Assembly (NCBI RefSeq): GCF_030518155.1
Contig: NZ_JAULRU010000577.1
Location: 158,301-222,300, forward strand
Direction of reading: 5' to 3'
Length of the DNA stretch: 64,000 nt
DNA from: Gilvimarinus gilvus
Lineage (GTDB): Bacteria; Pseudomonadota; Gammaproteobacteria; Pseudomonadales; Cellvibrionaceae
Under the pieces are notes generated by a model. It did not search any database. It saw only the letters and a program-made list of their open reading frames with translations, and was not told the DNA's origin. Positions within the stretch are counted from its first letter, which is position 1; the number at the start of each line of letters is the position of its first letter. Position numbers and translations under genes: made by a program. Shown here piece by piece: positions 54,125-62,424 of this stretch.

Positions 54125-55864
54125 CTAGCTGCGCTTTTGCCCAAAAACAATTTTCTCTAGGCGACTTTCAAAGCCTGGCTCGGCATCGTAGAACTCGATG
54201 TTACCATCGAGTATTTGTTGCAGCAGTTCCGCGCGGCGCCACTCTTTTAGCTTGCGCTGGTACTGATCATAAAAAATGTACTTGCCTGTCGAGGGAATGA
54301 TCATGCCCAACGAACAGCGTTCGCGCACATTGTCGGCTAACACAATATCGGCCAGCACGCCCGGGGTGAGCGCTGCAATGTCCGCCTCGGCGACTTCCGT
54401 GCGTTTTGCCAGCAGTACCTGACGCGCTTGCGCCTCGGCCGCTTCGCGCTCCAGCTTTAACGCTTGTAGGCGGGCTAACTCATCGGCCATGGCTTTTTGT
54501 CGCGCGGCCTTGTCGGCCAGTTTACGTGCGGCTATGGCGCGTTCGCGCTCTTGGCGTTCACGCTCTTGCTGGGCCTGACGCTGCCGCGCCATTTTTTCAT
54601 GCATTTCCCATTTTACCCGCGCCTCGCTGTGGCAATGCACCAAGCGGGCCCAGGCTTTATTCATTGCTGTACTGTAAACCTTCTGTTGCGCCAAAGGCTG
54701 TACCTGGCGGTTATCAAGCGCGTCAAGATAATTACCCACCGACATTTGCGCCACTTTATGCCCCAGACGATTAACGAAAATCAATTCGTCAGAGACTGGT
54801 GACTGCAGCAAGTACTGACAGCGAAGATCACCTTCGGTGGTGCCTGAAAACAACAACCAATCCCCACAGCTAAGGTTGTGCTCGTCTTGATCGCGCCTAT
54901 GAGTGCGAATTCGCGGTGCGGTTTTTTTGCCAAACATAGGCGGAGCAATAGAGGTTTCAAGCCCTTTACCCGCAATCAGCCGGTCAACACCATCGACCAC
55001 ATTGTGGACAAACTGGTGGTACTCCTGCGACTCGCAATTGACCGGCGGCTTGGTAGCTCCCAAGCGCGCACCGAATCTTGGGGCTGCACGTTCAAACTCG
55101 GCGCGTGCCTCATCTGTTTTATTGGGTTCAAAAAAGCGACAGAGCGTTTGCATCAGGTCAGTCCAAAGCTCCCAATCGTCACGCTTATCGTTGATTAGGT
55201 AATACTGCAAAGCGGGGGCGATGGAATGGTTAATGTAGCTAAATACCTCATCGGGCAAGCTACTGCCAGCCATCCATTCATTAAGAGCGTCTTTCACTTG
55301 CATTCGCGCTTGCTGAACTTTGCGCTGGCCAAGCTCGGTATCGCGAATTCGCGCTGCTAACCGGGCTGCGCGGTCTAGATCACGGCCTGCCCTGTGATTA
55401 AACGCCTCAATAGCTTGCAGGCTTTGCTCCAAATTATCGGGCGTTAACTGTTGTAAAGTTTCATCGCATCGCACCAAAAATTTATCCGCCGCCGTGCCAA
55501 GCCCCGGATACCAACTTTGCCAATGAAAGAAAAAATTATCCCAAGCGTCAAACCAGCGCCTGTCAAAAACTGCAGCGGCAGGCTCTGGTTGTGCCAAAAG
55601 GTTTACCAATAAACGCTGAACTTGGGTAAGGCGATCGGACAAGTCAGTATCGCAGTGCATATTATCTCGCACATTGCGCGCCAACCACAGACCAAACAAC
55701 CAGGTAGCATCGGCCTCGGGGGCGCGCTTGCGGAACTCTTGGTAGGGCAACCGGGGCAGCTGCAACATACCGGCCTGCAACTGTTCGCTGAGCGCTTTAT
55801 GAGCATCTTCCCAAAGGCTTAAATCCGACAAGTATGCCGCTAATGCCTGCTGTGTATGCTCCAT
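54125..55864 (-). CDS. DUF1631-like protein
   Basis: 579 residues from ATG 55864 (GGGAGATGT upstream). Helical N-terminal half; the central part has GDWLLFSGTTEGDLRCQYLLQSPVSDELIFVNRLGHKVAQMSVGNYLDAL, the FVNRXGXK pattern of DUF1631 proteins. Residues about 420-500 are a highly charged coiled coil (RQRQAQQERERQERERAIAARKL). The C-terminal segment resembles the closing domain of the family. Function unknown; cytoplasmic. Confidence 0.75.
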   Translation of the reverse strand: MEHTQQALAAYLSDLSLWEDAHKALSEQLQAGMLQLPRLPYQEFRKRAPEADATWLFGLWLARNVRDNMHCDTDLSDRLTQVQRLLVNLLAQPEPAAAVFDRRWFDAWDNFFFHWQSWYPGLGTAADKFLVRCDETLQQLTPDNLEQSLQAIEAFNHRAGRDLDRAARLAARIRDTELGQRKVQQARMQVKDALNEWMAGSSLPDEVFSYINHSIAPALQYYLINDKRDDWELWTDLMQTLCRFFEPNKTDEARAEFERAAPRFGARLGATKPPVNCESQEYHQFVHNVVDGVDRLIAGKGLETSIAPPMFGKKTAPRIRTHRRDQDEHNLSCGDWLLFSGTTEGDLRCQYLLQSPVSDELIFVNRLGHKVAQMSVGNYLDALDNRQVQPLAQQKVYSTAMNKAWARLVHCHSEARVKWEMHEKMARQRQAQQERERQERERAIAARKLADKAARQKAMADELARLQALKLEREAAEAQARQVLLAKRTEVAEADIAALTPGVLADIVLADNVRERCSLGMIIPSTGKYIFYDQYQRKLKEWRRAELLQQILDGNIEFYDAEPGFESRLEKIVFGQKRS

Positions 55865-56099
55865 ACATCTCCCTACATCCAAAACACAAAGAACGGCCTA
55901 CACGGCGCCTATTTATACATTACCATAAAACGCGGGCGCGAAAACCTAACCTCTAAGCCATTAATACAGGAACTTACCGAGCAATGATTTTGAACACTGA
56001 AACCGGACTCAAGTACCGGCCATCTGCATAGACGGGACCGCTAACCCAGCACGACTCAGCGCCGGGTTAGCGGTAAAGAAGGGAAAAACGTACCAGTGA

Positions 56100-57464
56100 T
56101 TAGTGATCGTGGCCTTCGTGCTCGTGGGCTTCGCCGCCATGGCCCAACCACACACCGACCGATGGCTCAAAATCCAGCGCCCAGTGCTCACCCAAGGTTA
56201 GCTCTTCGACGTCAACGGGCACAACTTCGGACAAGGCCGGGTTCACAATATAGACACTATGTCCCGTTGGGCCGGCGATCATACGCAGACTCTGATCATC
56301 CGTCAGGCCACTGGCGTCGGTCGCGGCCAGTTCACCATGCACGGACCAATCAGCCACATCAAACACAACCATGGAACCATCAGCCAGTAGGGCAACAAAG
56401 AACTCGCCATCGGCAGCAAATTCCGCGGCCACAACACCTACATCAGACTCCCAGCCCAGCGTTTGCAAGGTCGCCTCGTGCGGCTCGATCAGCACCAGTT
56501 GGCCCGACGCCAAACCGATCACATCGTGCACTTGGTGGTGCGCACGCAAGCTGCCCACACGTGCATCGCCGCTAAGCACATCTCCATGGGTAATTTTATT
56601 TACCTCAAAGCCATCGTGCTCCTCAATAACTAACACACCATCGCCACAGGCAAAGAACACATGCTCTTCATTTTGCGCACTGCCGTGTAATGCTGGACAG
56701 GGCTCATCAAAGATAGCTTCCAATTCATATTCGGTGTCGTGTAAGTGATACACGCTGACGCGATCCGGCAAAGTGGATGCGGCATCGGCATTGCGCTCAG
56801 TGGTATACAAATGCTCGCCGCGCACCTGCGCCGCCCCGTGCATATGGGTAGTAAAACTCAAGGTATTGGCAAGACCATTGTCCGCCACAGAGTGCGCATC
56901 GAAGGTAGCCACTCCAGCGACATCACCGGTTTCTCCATTGCCATCGTAAAACACCGCCACCTGCTCATCATCAAAGGTGTAGTGAGTTGGCTTGACGCCG
57001 TCCAGATGGAAATCCTGAATAGCCGGTGCCTCGGTGTAGGGGTGATCGTGATCACCGTGGTCTTCGACCCAGACGCCACCGTCAATAAAACTCACCCAAT
57101 TATCATCGCGATGAACGAGTGCGGCGTAGCGATATCCCGGCACGGGGTAGGCATAGCCGATCGGCGCCGGCAACGTTAGGCTCGATACTTTTTCGACGTG
57201 TTCAATATCAAACACGTGCGCGAGCTCGGTACCGGCTTCAACCAACACCAGACGTGCCTCGCTAATGCCCTCTTCATGTTCATCGTCATGATCGTGCTCG
57301 TCTTCATCGTCGTGCTCATCATGGTCGTGATCGTGTTCATCCTCATGGCCAGGCTGCGCGACATCTTGCGCATAAATATTGGTTTCGCTGTCACCACCGC
57401 AGGCACTCAACATAAGAGCCAGAATAATGGCCGACAAGGGTTTTACATTTTTTTCTAACAACAT
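56100..57464 (-). CDS. AztD-like zinc-binding periplasmic lipoprotein (beta-propeller)
   Basis: 454 residues, GGAGATTTAAA before the ATG. Lipoprotein signal MLLEKNVKPLSAIILALMLSAC (Cys22). Residues about 40-66 are a His/Asp/Glu-rich metal-binding run. The rest shows repeated beta-blade units (VSVYHLHDTEYELEAIF, VFFACGDGVLVIEE, MVVFDVADWSVHGELAAT), as in AztD, a periplasmic zinc metallochaperone, and the C-terminus ends in another His-rich tail. It lies 11 bp after the TonB receptor gene on the same strand. The AztD link is by pattern; no AztABC transporter is present. Confidence 0.82.
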   Translation of the reverse strand: MLLEKNVKPLSAIILALMLSACGGDSETNIYAQDVAQPGHEDEHDHDHDEHDDEDEHDHDDEHEEGISEARLVLVEAGTELAHVFDIEHVEKVSSLTLPAPIGYAYPVPGYRYAALVHRDDNWVSFIDGGVWVEDHGDHDHPYTEAPAIQDFHLDGVKPTHYTFDDEQVAVFYDGNGETGDVAGVATFDAHSVADNGLANTLSFTTHMHGAAQVRGEHLYTTERNADAASTLPDRVSVYHLHDTEYELEAIFDEPCPALHGSAQNEEHVFFACGDGVLVIEEHDGFEVNKITHGDVLSGDARVGSLRAHHQVHDVIGLASGQLVLIEPHEATLQTLGWESDVGVVAAEFAADGEFFVALLADGSMVVFDVADWSVHGELAATDASGLTDDQSLRMIAGPTGHSVYIVNPALSEVVPVDVEELTLGEHWALDFEPSVGVWLGHGGEAHEHEGHDH

Positions 57465-57475
57465 TTTAAATCTCC

Positions 57476-59821
57476 TTAAAAACTCACGCGAATGCCGGCC
57501 GATGCCGAACGCGCAGCGCGTGGTGCAATATCTTTAATGAATGAGGAATGCACACGGGCGGTTTCGTTTAACAGGTTATCGCCACGCAAGAACAGTTTGG
57601 CCCCATCCAACACCGGCAAGGTGTAACTCACCTCGGCGTCCACCCAGGTATATGCGTCGGTACTGGTTTCCAGTTCGGCCGTATTGTCGGCTTCGAAATA
57701 GTGCGTAGCACTGGCGCTCAAGAGCCAAGGGCCCTGCTCATATTCGGCCCGCATGCCCATACGCAGGGGCGGAATACGCGGCAGGTTGCCACCATCTTTC
57801 AGGGTTGCGCGTATATAATCGGCCGTAAAGCGTAAGGTCAGTGGGTCGCTTACTTGCCAGTGCACCTCACCTTCCAGGCCATAGAGCTCTGTATCGGCCG
57901 AGGTATACTGGTAGACAGGTAGAGCCTCATCTTCGTGCTCGTCATGCCCCACTTCTTCATGATCGTGCTCGTCCTCTTCATGATCGTGCTCGTCCTCTTC
58001 GTGATCATGGTCGTGACCGCTCTCAGCGAATAGGCCCGTTGCGCGCTCGTAGTAGAAGTCGTCAATCTGGTTGTAGAAGGCACCAATCACGAAACCAATA
58101 TCGCCGGAAAATTTACGCAGGGAAATATCAATATTATTCGCGGTTTCCAACTCCAGCGGCTGCTCAGAGAAATTAACGACCCAGTCGCCGTGTTCATTTG
58201 ATGCGATATCAAACAAAGCACCCACTTCAAAAGTCCCCGCGCCAATATGCGGGCCAAAAGACAAGGCTTCAGCCGCCGACGGTGAGCGCTGCGAGTGTGA
58301 CACCGACAGCCCCAAGTTATAGCCCTCGGCAAAATCCCACACGGTGCCAGCGGATAAACTGTATGGCGTAAATTCGTGCTCAGTGCGATACACTCCGCGC
58401 TCGCCTTCGCTATCGAGCAGTACATCGGTAGCGTCAATTTGGATAAGCTCCAAACGCCCACCTAATTGCACCAGCCAATCGCCAAAGTGGCGCTCTTCCA
58501 TCACCGCCGCTGCAATCGACTCTGTGGTCGCCGGTGGTGTAAACGCTTCCTCACCTCGTGCCCAACTTTCTTCACGCTTGCCGTGTAAACTCACGGCACC
58601 GCGCCACTCGGCCAGAGGCTGGTGAAATAAATCGAGACGCGCTTCGTGCAACTCGGTCGCGAAGATCGTGCCTATAGCATCGCCTTCCACTTCCTGATGC
58701 TGATAGTCGGTATAACCGTAACGAAAACGCGCCTCTGACAGTGGTGAGTCATCGAAGCTGTATTCGCTGACCAACTGCACACGGTCTTGCTCAAGCTCGG
58801 CCTGAACCGAAATACCATCGTGACTGTGACCGGGAATACCGTAGTTGCGCTCAAGCCTGCCTATACTAATACCGGTAAATCCATTATCGCTCAGGTAGCT
58901 GCCGCCAAATGTTGCGCCCTGACTGTCGTAGGCGGAGTTTTCTAAAACGCCGTAGGTGGCGTCATCGTCGGGATTGAGCTCGGCATATTCGGGAACCTCC
59001 AGATCATCCGCGTCGCGCCAAAAACCATCGACATGAAAAGCAAAGTCACCGGCGCCCACATTGGCGCTACCCTGCACGACCGGCTCACTGTTGGCACCGT
59101 TGTATTCCAGCTGTAGTTGACCAAAAGTCTCGGCATCTTGCGGCACGCGATCATCCACCACATTGACCACGCCGCCTATGGCGCCATTGCCATAGAACAA
59201 GGTGGCCGGACCGCGCAAAATTTCCACCTGGCGAGCCGTGGTCGCCTCACCGGTCACCGCATGATCTGGGCCGGAACGGGACACATCACCCACATCCAGA
59301 CCGTTTTGCGCGACCAATACACGGGGGCCAGACAAGCCGCGAATAACCGGGGTACCCGCAACCGGGCCGTAGTAACTTGAATGCACGCCCACTTGTTTAG
59401 CGAGGGTATCGCCCAGAGTAGCGGCTTGCTGATCACGCAGCGCATCGCCGCTCAATACCGTTACGGGGGTTGCCGACTCTAATTGCGAAACGTGCCAGGG
59501 CAGCCCAGTGACATCGACCACCTCCATCACAGTTTCATCGAGAGTAATTGTGAGAGAGTTACTGCCGCCGTGGACATGCACATTTTTGTGCATGTAGCGC
59601 GGCGCACGCACATGCAGCTCAACGTCGTCACTGGACAGATCATCCAATGTGAAATTGCCATCCGCATCGGTAAGCGTGCGGGTACGCGTCCCCACCACTT
59701 GCACTGTCGCATCACCTACAGGCTGACCAATATCATCAAGCACCACACCCTGAATCGTATCGGCACTGGCCCAGGCAGGCAGCACCAAGCAACCCAGGGT
59801 CAACAAAGACCGTTTCAACAC
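57476..59821 (-). CDS. TonB-dependent receptor with His-rich loop (zinc uptake, ZnuD-like)
   Basis: About 781 residues. The start is probably the GTG at 59821, preceded by GGGGGTG; TTG 59818 is close, and TTG 59884 would overlap the Zur-like box and is disfavoured. Signal LKRSLLTLGCLVLPAWASA, a carboxypeptidase-like beta-sandwich (IQGVVLDDIGQPVGDATVQV), then plug (LRDQQAATLGDTLAKQVGV, GPRVLVAQNGLDVGDV) and a 22-strand barrel ending AGIRVSF. A loop at about 590-625 of the mature part is HDHDHEEDEHDHEE-like, encoded by 21-bp DNA repeats, and should bind Zn. It leads the operon with the AztD-like lipoprotein. Confidence 0.92.
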   Translation of the reverse strand: MLKRSLLTLGCLVLPAWASADTIQGVVLDDIGQPVGDATVQVVGTRTRTLTDADGNFTLDDLSSDDVELHVRAPRYMHKNVHVHGGSNSLTITLDETVMEVVDVTGLPWHVSQLESATPVTVLSGDALRDQQAATLGDTLAKQVGVHSSYYGPVAGTPVIRGLSGPRVLVAQNGLDVGDVSRSGPDHAVTGEATTARQVEILRGPATLFYGNGAIGGVVNVVDDRVPQDAETFGQLQLEYNGANSEPVVQGSANVGAGDFAFHVDGFWRDADDLEVPEYAELNPDDDATYGVLENSAYDSQGATFGGSYLSDNGFTGISIGRLERNYGIPGHSHDGISVQAELEQDRVQLVSEYSFDDSPLSEARFRYGYTDYQHQEVEGDAIGTIFATELHEARLDLFHQPLAEWRGAVSLHGKREESWARGEEAFTPPATTESIAAAVMEERHFGDWLVQLGGRLELIQIDATDVLLDSEGERGVYRTEHEFTPYSLSAGTVWDFAEGYNLGLSVSHSQRSPSAAEALSFGPHIGAGTFEVGALFDIASNEHGDWVVNFSEQPLELETANNIDISLRKFSGDIGFVIGAFYNQIDDFYYERATGLFAESGHDHDHEEDEHDHEEDEHDHEEVGHDEHEDEALPVYQYTSADTELYGLEGEVHWQVSDPLTLRFTADYIRATLKDGGNLPRIPPLRMGMRAEYEQGPWLLSASATHYFEADNTAELETSTDAYTWVDAEVSYTLPVLDGAKLFLRGDNLLNETARVHSSFIKDIAPRAARSASAGIRVSF

Positions 59822-59882
59822 ATACACCCCCAATGGCTGAAAAAATAAGAAAGGACAGAGGCCAACTTCACCTCCAATAGGC

Positions 59883-59928
59883 AAATGTTATAACATAACA
59901 ATTGAATAATGCAACAATATAACGTTTC
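59883..59928. promoter_or_regulatory. Two Zur-box-like sites between the receptor and the GTPase
   Basis: Site 1, 59883-59903, AAATGTTATAACATAACAAT, matches the gammaproteobacterial Zur consensus (AAATGTTATANTATAACATTT) at all but two positions, with a perfect TGTTAT/ATAACA dyad. Site 2, around 59907-59928, keeps the right half TATAACGTTTC well and the left half poorly. Site 1 covers the likely -10 (TATAAC) of the receptor. Confidence 0.82.
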
Positions 59929-59943
59929 GTTGTTTAGCCACTT

Positions 59944-59969
59944 GACGTCTGATGTCGGATGTCGGACGC
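59944..59969 (+). repeat. Degenerate heptad tract upstream of the GTPase
   Basis: GAC GTCTGAT GTCGGAT GTCGGAC GC, with an inverted partner at 60033-60062. Confidence 0.8.
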
Positions 59970-60032
59970 TTGGGAGCGAAAATTTCCATGCGCTGCCAGA
60001 ACTGTCGAACGGGTCGCGGCTCGCTGTATTTT

Positions 60033-60062
60033 GCGTCCGACGTCAGACTTCCGACCTCCGAC
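60033..60062 (-). repeat. Degenerate heptad tract, inverted partner
   Basis: On the minus strand GTCGGAG GTCGGAA GTCTGAC GTCGGAC GC. It ends 25 bp before the GTPase start, and with 59944-59969 could fold into a hairpin about 75 bp across the loop. Confidence 0.8.
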
Positions 60063-60087
60063 TTATTTTTCAACCACTAGGACCTCC

Positions 60088-61059
60088 ATGAACATCATCC
60101 CCACCAATATCATTACCGGCTTTCTTGGCGTCGGCAAAACCAATCTCATTAAGCACCTTCTTGCGCATAAGCCTGCGCATGAAAACTGGGCCATTCTGGT
60201 GAATGAATTTGGCGAAGTAGGCATAGACGGTGCCCTGTTGCGAGAAAACGGCACCATGGTGAAAGAAATCCCCGGCGGCTGTATGTGCTGCACGGCGGGG
60301 CTGCCCATGCAGGTAGGGTTAACGCAGTTATTACGCACGCAAAAGTTTGACCGCCTGCTGATTGAACCCACGGGGCTGGGGCACCCACTGGAGGTCATTC
60401 AAACGCTTCTGAATAGTTTTCAGGGCGTGCTCGAACTCAAGGCCTGCTTGACACTGATCGACCCCAGACACTTTTCCAGCGAGCGCCACTTAGGCAACGA
60501 GATATTTCGCCAGCAGCTCGACGTCGCGGATGTGATCGTCGCCAGCAAAACCGATTTGGCAAGCGAGAACGACTTGCAAGCCATGAACAAACAGCTCAAG
60601 ACCTGGCAGTTAGATGAGCGCCCCGTCACCCAAGCCGAACAGGGCGAACTCTCTGCCCACTGGCTCAATTTGCCACACAACCAACATATCCCACTGCCCA
60701 GTCACGCCCATCATCATGGCGGTGACTACCCCGCAGCAACGCTCGCCACGCCAAGCGAAGAGCAACCCATTACTGAGAAGCGCAATCAAGGCCAGGGGTA
60801 TTTCAGTTGCGGCTGGGCAATACATCCGGCTCAAGTATTCGCCCTGAACGATATATTTAACTGGATTAGCGGCCTTAACTGCGACCGACTCAAGGCTGTG
60901 CTCATTACCGACCAAGGCATTATTGCGCTCAATTTAGCCGACGGCGTGGTCAAAATGTTGGAGCTGGATGAGTGCGAAGATAGCCGATTGGAAATTATTC
61001 ATCACGAAGAACTCGAATGGGATAAATTAGGGAAAGAGTTTGAGCAGTGTTTGGAGTGA
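60088..61059 (+). CDS. COG0523 (CobW/Zn-chaperone) GTPase
   Basis: 323 residues from ATG 60088 (AGGA upstream); the frame is open upstream to 59959 but that part lies over the heptad tract. P-loop TGFLGVGKTNL, metal motif CXCC in IPGGCMCCTAG, and Walker-like IEPTGLGHP plus the guanine motif SKTDL are all present. A His-rich stretch (PSHAHHHGGDY) near residue 220 and a C-terminal CobW_C domain follow. Zur-controlled COG0523 proteins move zinc to client enzymes under starvation. It is divergent from the receptor/AztD operon through the Zur-like boxes. Confidence 0.93.
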   Translation: MNIIPTNIITGFLGVGKTNLIKHLLAHKPAHENWAILVNEFGEVGIDGALLRENGTMVKEIPGGCMCCTAGLPMQVGLTQLLRTQKFDRLLIEPTGLGHPLEVIQTLLNSFQGVLELKACLTLIDPRHFSSERHLGNEIFRQQLDVADVIVASKTDLASENDLQAMNKQLKTWQLDERPVTQAEQGELSAHWLNLPHNQHIPLPSHAHHHGGDYPAATLATPSEEQPITEKRNQGQGYFSCGWAIHPAQVFALNDIFNWISGLNCDRLKAVLITDQGIIALNLADGVVKMLELDECEDSRLEIIHHEELEWDKLGKEFEQCLE

Positions 61060-61060
61060 G

Positions 61061-61095
61061 AACGGAGAACGGGAAACGGGAAACGGGAAACGGGA
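61061..61095 (+). repeat. 7-bp tandem repeat, AACGGGA x4 plus one imperfect copy
   Basis: AACGGAG then four AACGGGA units, starting 1-2 bp after the GTPase stop codon. Confidence 0.95.
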
Positions 61096-61131
61096 AAGAT
61101 TAAATATGCAGCTCATTCAACACAAATAAAA

Positions 61132-61149
61132 CAGCCCCTCGCGGGGCTG
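61132..61149. terminator. Hairpin between convergent GTPase and pmbA genes
   Basis: Stem CAGCCCC/GGGGCTG with loop TCGC. Short T-rich flanks on both sides (AAAACA before, TGTATGTTT after). It probably ends both convergent transcripts. Confidence 0.75.
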
Positions 61150-61157
61150 CTGTATGT

Positions 61158-62423
61158 TTATGAGAAACGTAAGCCACTGATTTTTAGCCAGGGCAGCTGG
61201 CTGCCACCGAAGTCAGTCACCTCGCGACTGATGGCCTGAATATCCTGTAACATTTGCGCGACGTTGCCGGTAATCATGGTCTCCGACAGTGCCTTGGTTT
61301 GCTTGCCACTTTCCAACAGAAAGCTATTTTTAATCACGCCGGAAAAATCACCGTTAGGCGCCGGGCTGCCCATCGACAAACGTCCCACCAATGCGCCGTG
61401 TTCAACACCGGCCAACATGTCAGCGCGACTCACATCGCCGCCATCGATACACCAACCGCCGGCAAATGGCGTATAGGGAATACCCAACTTACGGCTTCCA
61501 ATATAAGAGGGCAGCTGACAGGTCAACTTACCTTGATCGAGCAAAGTAACCGGCTGTATTACAAAACCTTCGCCGTTAAACGGTGGCTGGCCCGCGCCTT
61601 GCGGGTTGTTACGAATGGACAACGCCGGCGTAGCGATACACTCACCCACCGCATTTTGATACACCGAGGCGTGACTCAACAAAGCCGCATCCCCTAACTG
61701 ACGGGTCAGCCAGCCCACCAAATCCATAACAGCCATAGGCATTAGCACAACATCGCCGGTAAATTTTTCACCGATCATTTCAGTTCGGGTTTCGCGCGCA
61801 CTGTTTGCCATAAGCAATTCAATATCCATCACCTCAGCAAGGCGTGCCGGAAGCGCGTTTAACTCACCACCGATAAACGTAAAGGAGCTACTGCCATGCT
61901 CATCTTTACTTGAACCCATGAGCCCGACACGGTAATGGCCCTGCGCTGCAACAAGTGCGGCGCCTTGTGTCGACACCAATGTGGATGTTGAATGACTGTG
62001 CTTTATCGCACACTCTTCAATCTGAAATGTCGGAAACTGTTCGCTGCGAACCTGCAGCAACGACTTTGCTGCGGCTGCGATGGCTTCGCGCTCTGGAGTT
62101 TGTGGACCGCGTTCAAACTGTCCTGTTTGTCCAGCAGCGACGGCGTAAGCTTCGTCTTGCGGCGAGTTAGCCACATCCCTTTGCATATCGGCGATGACCT
62201 GCTCTACCGTCAACTCATCCAAACGACTCACCGACGCGCTTACCCGCCGTTTGTCCTGGATCGCCATAACCGCCAGCGATTGACTTTCGGTGGTGCGCAT
62301 CAGGCTCACATGATTGTGTGCGACGTTAAGCTCGTTAACATTTGTTTCGGTAATGGTAACCCGTGCATCGTCAAAACCGGCACCTTCAACCGCTGCCAAT
62401 ATTTGTTTGGCTCGTGTCAGCAT
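61158..62423 (-). CDS. PmbA/TldE-like component of a TldD/TldE-type protease
   Basis: 421 residues from the ATG at 62423, one base after the tldD stop (AGGAGG 8 bp upstream); a GTG 9 bp earlier lacks room for a ribosome site. The family pattern is visible: SLMRTTESQSLAVMAIQDKRRVS early, GEKFTGDVVLMPMAVMDLVGWL, CIDGGDVSRADMLAGVEHGALVGRLSMGSPAPNGDFSGVIKNSFLLESGKQT and a closing GSQLPWLKISGLRFS. It is the non-metal partner of the TldD/E heterodimer, which degrades unfolded peptides and matures modified peptides such as microcin B17. It starts right after TldD. Confidence 0.9.
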   Translation of the reverse strand: MLTRAKQILAAVEGAGFDDARVTITETNVNELNVAHNHVSLMRTTESQSLAVMAIQDKRRVSASVSRLDELTVEQVIADMQRDVANSPQDEAYAVAAGQTGQFERGPQTPEREAIAAAAKSLLQVRSEQFPTFQIEECAIKHSHSTSTLVSTQGAALVAAQGHYRVGLMGSSKDEHGSSSFTFIGGELNALPARLAEVMDIELLMANSARETRTEMIGEKFTGDVVLMPMAVMDLVGWLTRQLGDAALLSHASVYQNAVGECIATPALSIRNNPQGAGQPPFNGEGFVIQPVTLLDQGKLTCQLPSYIGSRKLGIPYTPFAGGWCIDGGDVSRADMLAGVEHGALVGRLSMGSPAPNGDFSGVIKNSFLLESGKQTKALSETMITGNVAQMLQDIQAISREVTDFGGSQLPWLKISGLRFS

Positions 62424-62424
62424 A

